Of a DNA stretch of 64,000 nucleotides, positions 49,607 through 57,578 are shown piece after piece. The translations under genes and the position numbers were made by a program. Origin of the DNA: Oscillospiraceae bacterium (lineage in GTDB: Bacteria > Bacillota > Clostridia > Oscillospirales > Oscillospiraceae). The notes below the pieces were generated by a model. That model was not told the origin of the DNA. It saw nothing but the letters and a program-made list of their open reading frames with translations, and made no database searches. The DNA lies in assembly GCA_015067845.1 (NCBI GenBank), contig SVLT01000003.1, positions 1-64,000 on the forward strand, given 5' to 3'. How positions within the stretch are numbered: the stretch's first letter is position 1; the number at the start of each line of letters is the position of its first letter.

Positions 49607-50280
49607 CTTCGCTCCTCCTTGGGTATCCACACAATGTGCCCCTTTTCGTCCACCGTCAAGAGCCAGGTTTCTTTTAGGCTGGTGCGGTGTTCATTCAAGA
49701 TTTTTTGCACCCATTTTTTGTCCTTTTTCGCGATCGCCAGGTTTTCTTCGCACAGATAGCCATCCTCGATGATGGAAATGGGCAGATGCTGTCCCTTTAC
49801 CTGCACGCCTGCATCCTTGGCGGATGCAGGCATTTCCTTGGGCCAGGGGAATACGGAAAGGTTGCCGTTGGTCTCCAAAATGGCGTACTGGACAGCGCGC
49901 ACATCCAGCACATCCTTTTCCCGGAGATGCCCGGTCAGTTCGTCCAAGGTGATGCGCGTAGCCCGGAGGGCGGATTGAAGAATATGCCCGTTTTCAATGA
50001 GGATCACCGGCTTGCCGCACAGCACCCGGCGCACCCACACGCTGCTCATGGACGCGGCGGAGAGCACAAGCTCCACGCCCAGCACCGTCAAAATGGGCAC
50101 GACACCGGAAAACAGGGGGATGCCCCCATCCTGCATGGGGATGGATGCCAGATTTGCCACCAGCATGGTCACCACGAATTCCGACGGCTCCATCTGTCCG
50201 ATCTGCCGCTTGCCCATGAGCCGGATCACGGCGATCAGCACCAGATATAAAATGATCGTGCGAATGTAAGATAAGAGCAT
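49603..50280 (-). CDS. DUF421 membrane protein (YetF/YrbG family)
   Basis: 225 aa. Three N-terminal spans (about 4-24, 35-55, 58-78) and a cytoplasmic DUF421 domain with KPVILIENGHILQSALRATRITLDELTGHLREKDVLDVRAVQYAILETNGNLSVFPW. IRLMGKRQIGQMEPSEFVVTMLVANLASIPM is the family signature. Homologues occur in the spore inner membrane of Bacilli (the DUF421/DUF1657 proteins). The RBS is moderate (AAGGAAA). Confidence 0.93.
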   Translation of the reverse strand: MLLSYIRTIILYLVLIAVIRLMGKRQIGQMEPSEFVVTMLVANLASIPMQDGGIPLFSGVVPILTVLGVELVLSAASMSSVWVRRVLCGKPVILIENGHILQSALRATRITLDELTGHLREKDVLDVRAVQYAILETNGNLSVFPWPKEMPASAKDAGVQVKGQHLPISIIEDGYLCEENLAIAKKDKKWVQKILNEHRTSLKETWLLTVDEKGHIVWIPKEERR

Positions 50281-50303
50281 ACTATATCGTTTCCTTCCAT
50301 ATA

Positions 50304-50463
50304 CCTTCCCCCGGGGGGAAGGTGGCCGAGCATAGCGAGGTCGGAAGAGGAATTCGGGAGTAAGCTTTTAGGTTTTCTCCGTTTAACAGACTTCCTAAAA
50401 TGTCCAACATTTCGCCGTTCCTCTCCCGCCCCCTACGGGGGCACCCTCCCCCCGGGGGAGGGT
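50304..50463. repeat. Intergenic repeat, family B2
   Basis: Starts CCTTCCCCCGGGGGGAAGGT and ends CACCCTCCCCCCGGGGGAG, with GGAAGAGGAATTCGGG and GCCGTTCCTCTCCCGCC. Confidence 0.75.
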
Positions 50464-50534
50464 TTATGTTAGATTTCCGCAATTCAGGAAAACTATTCAA
50501 ATTTACAAACAGTCTATGAATTTTGGAAAAGTTG

Positions 50535-50543
50535 TGGTATAAT
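50535..50543 (+). promoter_or_regulatory. secA: Extended -10 promoter of secA
   Basis: TGGTATAAT (50535-50543), TGnTATAAT type, with no clear -35 at 17 bp. 51 bases before secA. Confidence 0.65.
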
Positions 50544-50593
50544 GGTTAAAATCGGCCAAAAATGACTATTACGAAACCGAGAGGTAACTTGAT

Positions 50594-53323
50594 ATGGGAT
50601 TGTTTTCTAAAATTTTCGGCACCCGGTCTGCCCGGGAAATTAAAAAGATCCAGCCGCTGGTGAACAAAATTCTGGCGTTGGAAGAGCCCTATTCCAAAAT
50701 TTCCGAGGAGGAGCTCCGGGGCAAGACTGCCCAGTTTAAAGAGCGTCTTGCTGAGGGCGAGACTCTTGACGATATTTTGCCCGAGGCCTTTGCCGCTATT
50801 CGGGAAGCGTCCTGGCGCGTGCTGGGCCTGAAGCCCTATCCCGTACAGCTCATCGGCGGCATCGTGCTGCATCAGGGCCGCATTGCGGAAATGAAGACCG
50901 GTGAAGGTAAGACCCTGGTTGCCATTCTGCCCTGCTATCTCAACGCCCTGAACGGTCAGGGTGTCCATGTGGTCACCGTCAACGACTACCTTGCAAAATA
51001 TCAGTCCGAGTGGATGGGTAAGGTCTATAAATACATGGGCCTTTCCGTGGGTCTGGTGATTCCCGGTATGAGCCCTGCGGAGCGCCGGGTCAGCTACGCC
51101 GCAGACATCACCTACTGCACCAACAACGAGCTGGGCTTCGACTATCTTCGTGACAATATGGCCATCTACAAGCAGGAGCTGGTGCAGCGCGGTCACGCCT
51201 TCGCCATCGTGGACGAGGTGGACTCCATCCTCATCGACGAAGCCCGTACCCCCCTGATCATCTCCGGCAAGGGCGAGGATTCCTCCAAGCTCTATGAGCT
51301 GGCGGACTCCTTCGTTGCCACCCTGCGCAAGAAGGTCTTTGCCAAGACCGAGGACAAGGAAGTTCATGATAATTACGACTGCGACTACTTTGTGGACGAA
51401 AAGAGCCGCACCGTTTCCCTGACTGCCGAGGGCATCGCCAAGGCGGAAAAATACTTCAATGTGGAAAATCTGGCGGACGCGGAAAACACCACCCTTTCCC
51501 ATCACATCAACCAGGCCATGAAGGCCCGGGGTCTGATGAAAAAGGACATCGACTATGTCATCAAAGACGGCGAGATCATCATCGTGGACGAGTTCACAGG
51601 CCGTCTCATGTACGGCCGCCGCTACAACGAGGGTCTGCACCAGGCCATCGAAGCCAAAGAACGGGTAAAGGTTGCGGAGGAGAGCAAGACCCTGGCGACC
51701 ATCACCTTCCAGAATTTCTTCCGTCTGTACGGCAAGCTCTCCGGCATGACCGGCACGGCCTTGACGGAAGAAGCGGAATTTGCCACCATTTATCAGCTGG
51801 ACGTGGTGGAGATCCCCACCAACCGTCCGGTGATCCGTCAGGATCACACGGATGTGGTGTACAAAACCGAGGCCGGCAAGTACCGGGCCATCGTGGAGCA
51901 GGTCAAGGCCTGCCATGCCAAGGGTCAGCCGGTGCTGGTGGGTACGGTGTCCATTGAAAGAAGTGAGCTGCTCAGCAAGCTTTTGAAGCGTGAGGGTATC
52001 CCCCACCATGTTTTGAACGCCAAATATCACGATGTGGAAGCTCAGATCGTGGCCCAGGCGGGTAAATTCGGCGCGGTGACCATCGCCACCAACATGGCAG
52101 GCCGTGGTACGGACATCATGCTGGGCGGCAACCCGGAGTTTTTGGCCAAGAACGAGCTGCGCAAGACCGACCTGCCGGAAGAACTGCTGGCAGAGGCGGA
52201 TTCCCACGCAGAGACCAACGATCCGGAAATTCTGGCAGTTCGTGCAAAGTATAAAGAGCTGCTGGCAAAGTTTAAGGACGAAATCGCCGACGAAGCCGTT
52301 AAGGTCAAGGAGGCCGGCGGTCTGTTCATCATCGGTACGGAGCGCCATGAATCCCGGCGTATCGACAATCAGCTCCGTGGCCGTTCCGGCCGTCAGGGCG
52401 ACCCGGGCGAGAGCCGGTTCTACCTGAGCCTGCAGGACGATCTGATGCGCCTGTTCTCTTCCGAACGAGTGATGGCCATGATGGATGCCATGGGTCTGGA
52501 TGAGGACACCCCCATCGATGCCAAGATCCTTTCCGGCGCGGTGGAAAATGCCCAAAAGAGCGTGGAAGGCCGTCATTTCCGTTCCCGTAAGAACGTTCTG
52601 GAATACGATAATGTCATGAACACCCAGCGGCAGATCATCTACGCCCAGCGGCAGAAAGTGCTGGACGGCGAGGATCTCCGGGAGAATATTCTGTCCATGC
52701 TCCGCAGCACTGTGGACAGCGCGGTTGCCGACGCCATCGCCGAAAACGGCGGCGTGAACGAGGGCACCGTCAATACCATCGCCACCGCGCTGGGCTTCTG
52801 CCTGCCCAAGGGCCTGACCATGCCCACAAAGGAAAGTGAGCTCGGGGATGCCGTTTACGAAGCGGCTGAGGCGGTCTACGCCCAGAAGGAAGCCCACTAT
52901 GGCGCGGAAGTTATGCGGGAACTGGAGCGTGTCATCATGCTCCGGGTGGTGGACGAGCTGTGGATGGAGCACATCGATGCCATGGACGATCTGAAACAGG
53001 GCATCGGCTTGCGCGCCTACGGTCAGCATGACCCGGTGGTGGCCTACAAGGAAGAGGGCTTTACCATGTTTGAAGCCATGGTGGACTCCATCCGTGAGGA
53101 GACCGTGCGCCGACTGTTCCTGGTGCAGCTGCGGGCTCAGCAGGAAGTGAAGCGTGAAAAGGTGGCAAAGGAGACCGGCACCGGCGCGGCGAATAATGCC
53201 CAGGTGAAAAAGCAGCCCATCCGCAACAAGGACAAAAAAGTAGGTCCCAACGATCCCTGCCCCTGCGGCAGCGGCAAGAAGTATAAAAAATGCTGCATGC
53301 AGAAGGATAAGACAGCGGAATAA
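50594..53323 (+). CDS. secA: Preprotein translocase ATPase SecA
   Basis: 909 aa motor of the Sec pathway. Walker [10 protein letters not shown] (about 100-108), [19 protein letters not shown] (about 207-225), [14 protein letters not shown] (about 496-509), the helical scaffold with [12 protein letters not shown], and the C-terminal SEC-C zinc motif [17 protein letters not shown] (about 887-903). Complete domain order and length. A second, accessory SecA2 is not implied by anything here. Confidence 0.97.
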   Translation: MGLFSKIFGTRSAREIKKIQPLVNKILALEEPYSKISEEELRGKTAQFKERLAEGETLDDILPEAFAAIREASWRVLGLKPYPVQLIGGIVLHQGRIAEMKTGEGKTLVAILPCYLNALNGQGVHVVTVNDYLAKYQSEWMGKVYKYMGLSVGLVIPGMSPAERRVSYAADITYCTNNELGFDYLRDNMAIYKQELVQRGHAFAIVDEVDSILIDEARTPLIISGKGEDSSKLYELADSFVATLRKKVFAKTEDKEVHDNYDCDYFVDEKSRTVSLTAEGIAKAEKYFNVENLADAENTTLSHHINQAMKARGLMKKDIDYVIKDGEIIIVDEFTGRLMYGRRYNEGLHQAIEAKERVKVAEESKTLATITFQNFFRLYGKLSGMTGTALTEEAEFATIYQLDVVEIPTNRPVIRQDHTDVVYKTEAGKYRAIVEQVKACHAKGQPVLVGTVSIERSELLSKLLKREGIPHHVLNAKYHDVEAQIVAQAGKFGAVTIATNMAGRGTDIMLGGNPEFLAKNELRKTDLPEELLAEADSHAETNDPEILAVRAKYKELLAKFKDEIADEAVKVKEAGGLFIIGTERHESRRIDNQLRGRSGRQGDPGESRFYLSLQDDLMRLFSSERVMAMMDAMGLDEDTPIDAKILSGAVENAQKSVEGRHFRSRKNVLEYDNVMNTQRQIIYAQRQKVLDGEDLRENILSMLRSTVDSAVADAIAENGGVNEGTVNTIATALGFCLPKGLTMPTKESELGDAVYEAAEAVYAQKEAHYGAEVMRELERVIMLRVVDELWMEHIDAMDDLKQGIGLRAYGQHDPVVAYKEEGFTMFEAMVDSIREETVRRLFLVQLRAQQEVKREKVAKETGTGAANNAQVKKQPIRNKDKKVGPNDPCPCGSGKKYKKCCMQKDKTAE

Positions 53324-53325
53324 CC

Positions 53326-53352
53326 CCCCGTACCCCTCAGCGAGGGGGCAAG
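53326..53352. repeat. Small B3 palindrome
   Basis: CCCCCCGTACCCCTCAGCGA...GGGGGC just after secA. The same CCCTCAGCGAGGGGGC arm recurs at 53840-53860. Confidence 0.6.
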
Positions 53353-53384
53353 AATGACTGCAACAGATCTAATAGGTAATTTCT

Positions 53385-53798
53385 ATGTACTACAACAATA
53401 CAAATGTCCCCAAGGCCCGAAAACTCCGCCGGGAAATGACACCATGGGAAAGAAAACTATGGTATTGCTACCTCAGCAAGCACGCAGAGGTTAGATTTTA
53501 CAGGCAAAAGCCCATCGGAAGTTATATTGTGGACTTCTATTGTCCTAAAGCATCATTGGTAATTGAATTGGATGGTGGCGGACATTATGAACCAGAACAA
53601 AAAGCGAAAGATGCGGAAAGAACGAATCTTCTGGAATGGGAAGGTCTGGAAATTGTGCGATTTTGTAATCGGGATATTGATAATAATTTCCGTGGAGTGT
53701 GTGCAGTTATTGATCAAAAAATCTACGAACGTAGCTTGTCCCCCTCTTTGAGGGGGATGTCAGCCGAACAGGCTGACAGGGGGAGTGACCCGTTTTAA
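53385..53798 (+). CDS. DUF559 (Vsr-like) endonuclease domain protein
   Basis: 137 aa. DUF559 fold, a restriction-endonuclease-like family. ARKLRREMTPWERKLWYCYL (about 11-30), FYRQKPIGSYIVDFYCPKASLVIELDGGGH (about 43-72, with the D…E-x-D/K-like catalytic strand) and EGLEIVRFCNRDIDNNF. The last 20 or so residues (ERSLSPSLRGMSAEQADRG...) are encoded by a B3-type palindrome (53735-53798), so the repeat supplied a new C-terminus and stop. RBS is weak. The function is unknown. Confidence 0.85.
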   Translation: MYYNNTNVPKARKLRREMTPWERKLWYCYLSKHAEVRFYRQKPIGSYIVDFYCPKASLVIELDGGGHYEPEQKAKDAERTNLLEWEGLEIVRFCNRDIDNNFRGVCAVIDQKIYERSLSPSLRGMSAEQADRGSDPF

Positions 53799-53865
53799 TT
53801 AGGAAACTTCCCCAGTCAAAAATCGAAGATTTTTGACAGCCCCCTCAGCGAGGGGGCCAAGAAGC
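53735..53865. repeat. B3-type repeat overlapping the DUF559 gene end
   Basis: TGTCCCCCTCTTTGAGGGGG and TCAGCCGAACAGGCTGACAG, then GAAGATTTTTGACAGCCCCC and TCAGCGAGGGGGC. Palindromes start inside the DUF559 coding region and continue to 20 bases before pgeF. Confidence 0.65.
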
Positions 53866-53881
53866 ACAATCAGGAGAATCT

Positions 53882-54682
53882 ATGTCAATAACATCAAAAA
53901 AACTCGGAACATTAGAATATCTTACTGCCGAGGGCATTTCCGCACCCCACTGCTTCACCACCCGGTTGGGGGGTGTGAGCCAGGGGTATCTGAGCAGTCT
54001 GAACATCGGCATGCACCGGGGCGACGCGCCGGAAAATGTGGCGAAAAACCATGAAATTCTGGCAAATGCTTTGGGTTACGATGTGAAAAACACCGTCATG
54101 GCCCACCAGATCCATTCGGACATCGTACGTGTTGTCACAAAGCAGGACTGCCTGGGCCTGGACCACCACGAATACCCGGAATGCGACGGCCTAGTGACCA
54201 ACGAACCCGGCCTTGCCTTGGTGATTTTTACCGCCGACTGCACGCCCATTTTACTGAGCGACCCTGTCACCGGGGCGGTGGGCGCGGTACACGCCGGCTG
54301 GCGCGGCACAGCCATGGACATTGCCGGAAAAGCGGTGCAGACCATGGTCTCCGCTTTCGGCTGCGATCCTGAAAATATCCGGGCGGCTATTGGCCCGAAC
54401 ATCGGCTTTTGCTGCTTTGAAGTGGGCGGGGAAGTGCCCGGGGCGATACTGGAAACCTTCGGACCGGCGGTGGAAAAGGATATCCGCCCCGTGGACGAAA
54501 AATATTATGTAAACTTAAAAGAAGTGAACCGCTACGCCCTCACCCGGGCCGGTGTCCGCCACATAGAAGTGAGCGAAGAATGCACCGCCTGCCGGCATAA
54601 ACGGTTCTGGTCCCACCGTGTCACCCGGGGTCAGCGAGGCTCCCAGGGTGCCATCATCGTGTGCAAGGAGAGAAAAAGATGA
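53882..54682 (+). CDS. pgeF: Peptidoglycan editing factor PgeF (laccase domain, YfiH)
   Basis: 266 aa. Family motifs: CFTTRLGGVSQGYLSSLNIGMHRGD (about 22-46), MAHQIHSDIVRVV (about 72-84, metal His), TADCTPILLSDP (about 118-129, Cys), GAVHAGWRGTAMDIAGKAV (about 134-152, His) and IGPNIGFCCFEVG (about 177-189). PgeF hydrolyses L-Ser wrongly added to peptidoglycan precursors. RBS CAGGAGAA. Its TGA overlaps the ATG of the next gene. Confidence 0.95.
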   Translation: MSITSKKLGTLEYLTAEGISAPHCFTTRLGGVSQGYLSSLNIGMHRGDAPENVAKNHEILANALGYDVKNTVMAHQIHSDIVRVVTKQDCLGLDHHEYPECDGLVTNEPGLALVIFTADCTPILLSDPVTGAVGAVHAGWRGTAMDIAGKAVQTMVSAFGCDPENIRAAIGPNIGFCCFEVGGEVPGAILETFGPAVEKDIRPVDEKYYVNLKEVNRYALTRAGVRHIEVSEECTACRHKRFWSHRVTRGQRGSQGAIIVCKERKR

Positions 54683-56187
54683 AGCGTTTGCTTGCAATTC
54701 TGGCGCTGGTCTGTCTGTTGACCGGCTGCGCCGAAGAAAACGCCTATATTCCCACCGGCGGCGGATTCCAAGACGGCTCCAGCCCCAGCTCCCAGCCGGT
54801 TACCCAGGTCACGGGGGAAGTGCGCCTTGCCTACGACAAGGACGGCAGTCTGCACCCCTATACCGCCAGCGACCGGAACAACCGGGCCTTGCTGTCGCTG
54901 ATCTACCAGGGATTGTTTGCCATCAATGGGGATTATGAAGCAACACCCGTTTTGTGTCGTTCCTACCAGGTGTCAAGCGATATGCGCACATGGACATTTT
55001 ACTTGGAAGACGCCACTTTTTCCGACGGCCAGGCGCTGACGGCCGCGGATGTGGTGGCCAGTCTCCGCGCCGCCCGGGCAGAGGGCTTCTATTCCGGGCG
55101 TTTTCAGCATATTAAGAGCATTGATGCCGCCGCGGGCGGCAGCGTGGTCATCACTTTGTCCACGCCCATGAACAATCTGCCCCTTTTGCTGGACATCCCC
55201 ATCATCAAAGCTTCCCAGACCGACTCTGCCACCCCTCTGGGCACCGGTCCCTACATTCTGGAAAGCACCGCAAGCGGTATGCAGCTGCGCCGTCAGGCGG
55301 CCTGGTGGTGTAATGCCGCCCTGCCGGTGAGCGCGCAGACCATCCCCTTGTACCACGGCACCACCCAAAGTGAGCTGTGGGACCTTTACAAATTCTCCGG
55401 CGTGAGCATGGTCTGCACCGATAATTATGTGGACTTCCGGGGAGATTACGAGCTGTGGGAAAGCGAAAACGGCATTTTTGTGTACCTGACCTGCAATCTG
55501 GACAGCCCGATTTTCTCCAATAAATCCGTTCGCAGCGCTCTGACCTACGCCATCGACCGGGATACCCTGGTGAAAAAATATTACCGCGGTTTTGCCCACA
55601 GTGCGTCCCTGCCCGCGTCCCCGTCCTTTCCCTATTACAGCACGGCCCTGGCGGAAAAATACGACTATGAGCCGGAAATTTTCACCCAGGCGGTGGCGGA
55701 TGCCCAATTTGTTGGCCGGGAAGTGGTGCTGCTGGTGAACCGGGACGATCCTCTGCGCCTGCGCACGGCTCAGGCAATTGCAGAAATGCTCACCGCCGCC
55801 GGACTGACGGTCACCATCCCGGAAGTTAGCGGACAGGATTATCTCAACAAGCTGGAATGGGGCGAGTTTGACCTGTTTTTGGGACAGACGAAGCTCTCCG
55901 CCAACATGGATCTGACGGCGTTTTTTGCGGAAAAGGGAAACCTGAATTACGGCAGGCTCACAAATGTGGCGGCCACTGCCATGATGAGTGAAGCCCTGGC
56001 GGACGGCGGCAACTACCAAAGTCTGCACAAGCTGGTGATGGACGACGGACGGCTGTGCCCGATCTTGGTGCGCAGCGACGCGGTCTATGGCCGACGGGGT
56101 CTCTTCCCCGGTCTTTCCCCTGCCCGGGACAGTATTTTCTACTATTCTTTGGGCAAGACCATGGAGGATGCCAAGGTTACGGAATAA
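54679..56187 (+). CDS. ABC-type peptide/nickel substrate-binding lipoprotein (SBP_bac_5), orphan
   Basis: 502 aa. Lipoprotein signal MKRLLAILALVCLLTGC (lipobox LTGC, Cys17). SBP family 5 body: LLSLIYQGLFAINGDYEATPVLCRSYQVSSDMRTWTFYLEDATFSDGQALTAADVVASL (about 71-130) and later KSVRSALTYAIDRDTLVKKYYRG. The start at 54679 overlaps the pgeF stop (ATGA), with AAGGAG inside pgeF. No permease or ATPase gene is near, so it either serves a distant transporter or works as a wall-associated binding protein. The pgeF coupling suggests cell-wall peptide recycling. Confidence 0.9.
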   Translation: MKRLLAILALVCLLTGCAEENAYIPTGGGFQDGSSPSSQPVTQVTGEVRLAYDKDGSLHPYTASDRNNRALLSLIYQGLFAINGDYEATPVLCRSYQVSSDMRTWTFYLEDATFSDGQALTAADVVASLRAARAEGFYSGRFQHIKSIDAAAGGSVVITLSTPMNNLPLLLDIPIIKASQTDSATPLGTGPYILESTASGMQLRRQAAWWCNAALPVSAQTIPLYHGTTQSELWDLYKFSGVSMVCTDNYVDFRGDYELWESENGIFVYLTCNLDSPIFSNKSVRSALTYAIDRDTLVKKYYRGFAHSASLPASPSFPYYSTALAEKYDYEPEIFTQAVADAQFVGREVVLLVNRDDPLRLRTAQAIAEMLTAAGLTVTIPEVSGQDYLNKLEWGEFDLFLGQTKLSANMDLTAFFAEKGNLNYGRLTNVAATAMMSEALADGGNYQSLHKLVMDDGRLCPILVRSDAVYGRRGLFPGLSPARDSIFYYSLGKTMEDAKVTE

Positions 56188-56191
56188 AATA

Positions 56192-56413
56192 CCCTCCCCC
56201 GGGGGGAGGGTGGCAGCCCGTAGGGCTGACGGGAGAGGAACGGCGGCAGAACAGAGACCGGAATATGTCTATACATTTCCTAAATTTTCGGGTTACTGCC
56301 CGTATTCCTCTTCCGCCTCACATGTATTTAGGTATGCTTGCCACCGGCAAGCATGTAGATTTTGAACGCTGCGCTATGCAACATGTTCGGCACCTTCCCC
56401 TCGGGGGAAGGTT
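56192..56413. repeat. Intergenic repeat, family B2
   Basis: Starts CCTCCCCCGGGGGGAGGGTG and ends GCACCTTCCCCTCGGGGGAA, with GGGAGAGGAACGGCGGCAG, ATTCCTCTTCCGCC and a TGCTTGCCACCGGCAAGCAT palindrome. A short GGCACCCCGGTTGGGGTGCC hairpin follows (56420-56440) and probably terminates the Cys-rich gene, followed on the minus strand by TTTAAAACCTTCC. Confidence 0.7.
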
Positions 56414-56447
56414 TTAAAGGCACCCCGGTTGGGGTGCCTCTTTTCAT

Positions 56448-56573
56448 TTAGCAGCAGGTGCGCTCGCAGCCGTTGTCGCAGCCGCACATACCGTTGCCGC
56501 AGCAGCAGAACAACAGAATGAGAATGATGATCCACCAAATACCGCCACCACAGAAGCCATTGCCGTTACACAT
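56448..56573 (-). CDS. 41-aa Cys-rich single-span mini-protein
   Basis: The start at 56573 follows GGAGGTAACGGTT. MCNGNGFCGGGIWW is followed by a membrane span IIILILLFCCCG (about 15-26) and a Cys-rich tail GNGMCGCDNGCERTCC: 11 Cys among 41 residues. The Gly-rich head plus short hydrophobic segment recalls YjcZ-type sporulation mini-proteins, and sigK lies 79 bases upstream on the same strand. The sporulation link is inferred. Confidence 0.7.
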   Translation of the reverse strand: MCNGNGFCGGGIWWIIILILLFCCCGNGMCGCDNGCERTCC

Positions 56574-56652
56574 AACCGTTACCTCCGAAATCAAATTTTT
56601 GAGCACTGGGCTCATTCCATGGTATTCCGCAGGCCGAAAAAGGTGCAACGTT

Positions 56653-57351
56653 CTACATGTTGCCGTGCCATTTGCTGTCGGACAGGGCCAATTTCAGCTT
56701 TTGCAGGGCCTTTTTTTCGATCCGGGACACATAACTGCGGCTGATGTTCAGATTTTTTGCCACCTCTCGCTGGCGTTGGGGCGGCGCGCCGTCCAGACCG
56801 TAGCGCAGGACGATCACCTGCCGTTCCCGGTCGTCCAACCGTTCCAAAACGGCCCTGCGCACCTGACAGATCTGCTCCTGAGCGCAGATCTTTTCCAGCA
56901 GATCCGTGTCCTCTCCCACCACATCCATCAGCGACAGCGCCGCCCCGTCGTTCCCGGTTTCGATGTAATCCGACAACGACACATCCTGACTGGATTTTTT
57001 CTGCGCCCGAAAATGCATCAAAATTTCATTTTCCACGCAACGGGCGGCGTAGGTGGCCAGGCGGGCCCCCTTGGATGCGTCGAATGTGGAAATGCCCTTG
57101 ATGAGCCCAATGGTGCCGATGGAGATCAGGTCTTCCTGGTCGGAAGTTTGGGTGTAATACTTCTTCATAATATGAGCAACCAGGCGCAGGTTGCGTTCCA
57201 CAAGAATATTCCGGGCTTCCAGGTCGCCCTGGGCTGCCCTTTCCAGGTAGTAGGCCTCCTCCTTTGCCGTCAAAGGCCGGGGAAAGCTGCCGGAGGACAG
57301 CTGCAATGAGTACAGCAGCGTTCCCAGCATCAGCCATACCGCGCTTATCAA
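56653..57351 (-). CDS. sigK: RNA polymerase sigma-K (late mother-cell sporulation sigma factor)
   Basis: 232 aa. TTG start at 57351 after GGGAGGTGGGAAT, which aligns with the Bacillus SigK N-terminus; that head (MISAVWLMLGTLLYSLQ-like, hydrophobic) is the pro-sequence removed by SpoIVFB-type proteolysis. Region 2 reads ARNILVERNLRLVAHIMKKYYTQTSDQEDLISIGTIGLIKGISTFD...ATYAARCVENEILMHFR, and region 4 reads DDRERQVIVLRYGLDG...VAKNLNISRSYVSRIEKKALQKL. The gene is intact, not split by a skin element. Confidence 0.93.
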   Translation of the reverse strand: MISAVWLMLGTLLYSLQLSSGSFPRPLTAKEEAYYLERAAQGDLEARNILVERNLRLVAHIMKKYYTQTSDQEDLISIGTIGLIKGISTFDASKGARLATYAARCVENEILMHFRAQKKSSQDVSLSDYIETGNDGAALSLMDVVGEDTDLLEKICAQEQICQVRRAVLERLDDRERQVIVLRYGLDGAPPQRQREVAKNLNISRSYVSRIEKKALQKLKLALSDSKWHGNM

Positions 57352-57411
57352 ATTCCCACCTCCCCTACACTCTATTGCCCATTGCCCGTCCATTTTCCTG
57401 CAAAATTTTCC

Positions 57412-57440
57412 TTGATTTCTTAGGGGAAGTGTGCTATACT
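57412..57440 (+). promoter_or_regulatory. Sigma-A promoter of the MATE-hydrolase gene
   Basis: TTGATT (57412-57417), 17-bp spacer, TATACT (57435-57440). Transcription should start near 57447, just ahead of the riboswitch. Confidence 0.85.
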
Positions 57441-57461
57441 GCTCCTGCAAACGAAATAATG

Positions 57462-57557
57462 CTTATATATATTCATGATTGGATGAATGTTTCTACGAAC
57501 TACCGTAATAGTTCCCTATAAGCCCAAGTGGGTGCGGGATGCTGTTACGGCTTTTTT
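57462..57557 (+). promoter_or_regulatory. Purine-type riboswitch (guanine class by the C74 position) with terminator platform
   Basis: P1 CTTATA (57462-57467) with TATAAG (57517-57522); P2 ATTCAT/ATGAAT with loop GATTGG; J2/3 GTTTCTAC; P3 GAACTA/TAGTTC with loop CCGTAA (57503-57508); loop-loop GG/CC contact. J3/1 is CC, giving a C at the base that selects guanine. The strand CCGTAATAG (57503-57511) also pairs with CTGTTACGG (57542-57550), followed by CTTTTTT: a terminator that is exclusive with P3. Ligand binding should therefore turn transcription on. The L2 and L3 loops are one base shorter than in xpt, and A73 is C, so it is a variant. Confidence 0.8.
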
Positions 57558-57578
57558 GCGCCCGGAAAAGGAGGCATT

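Noticed and set aside
50546..53029. 827-codon minus-strand frame opposite secA
   Set aside because: secA is unmistakable on the plus strand; the antisense frame has no RBS or recognisable domain.
56653..57351. Possible skin-type interruption of sigK
   Set aside because: The coding region is continuous through regions 2 to 4 with no inserted recombinase.
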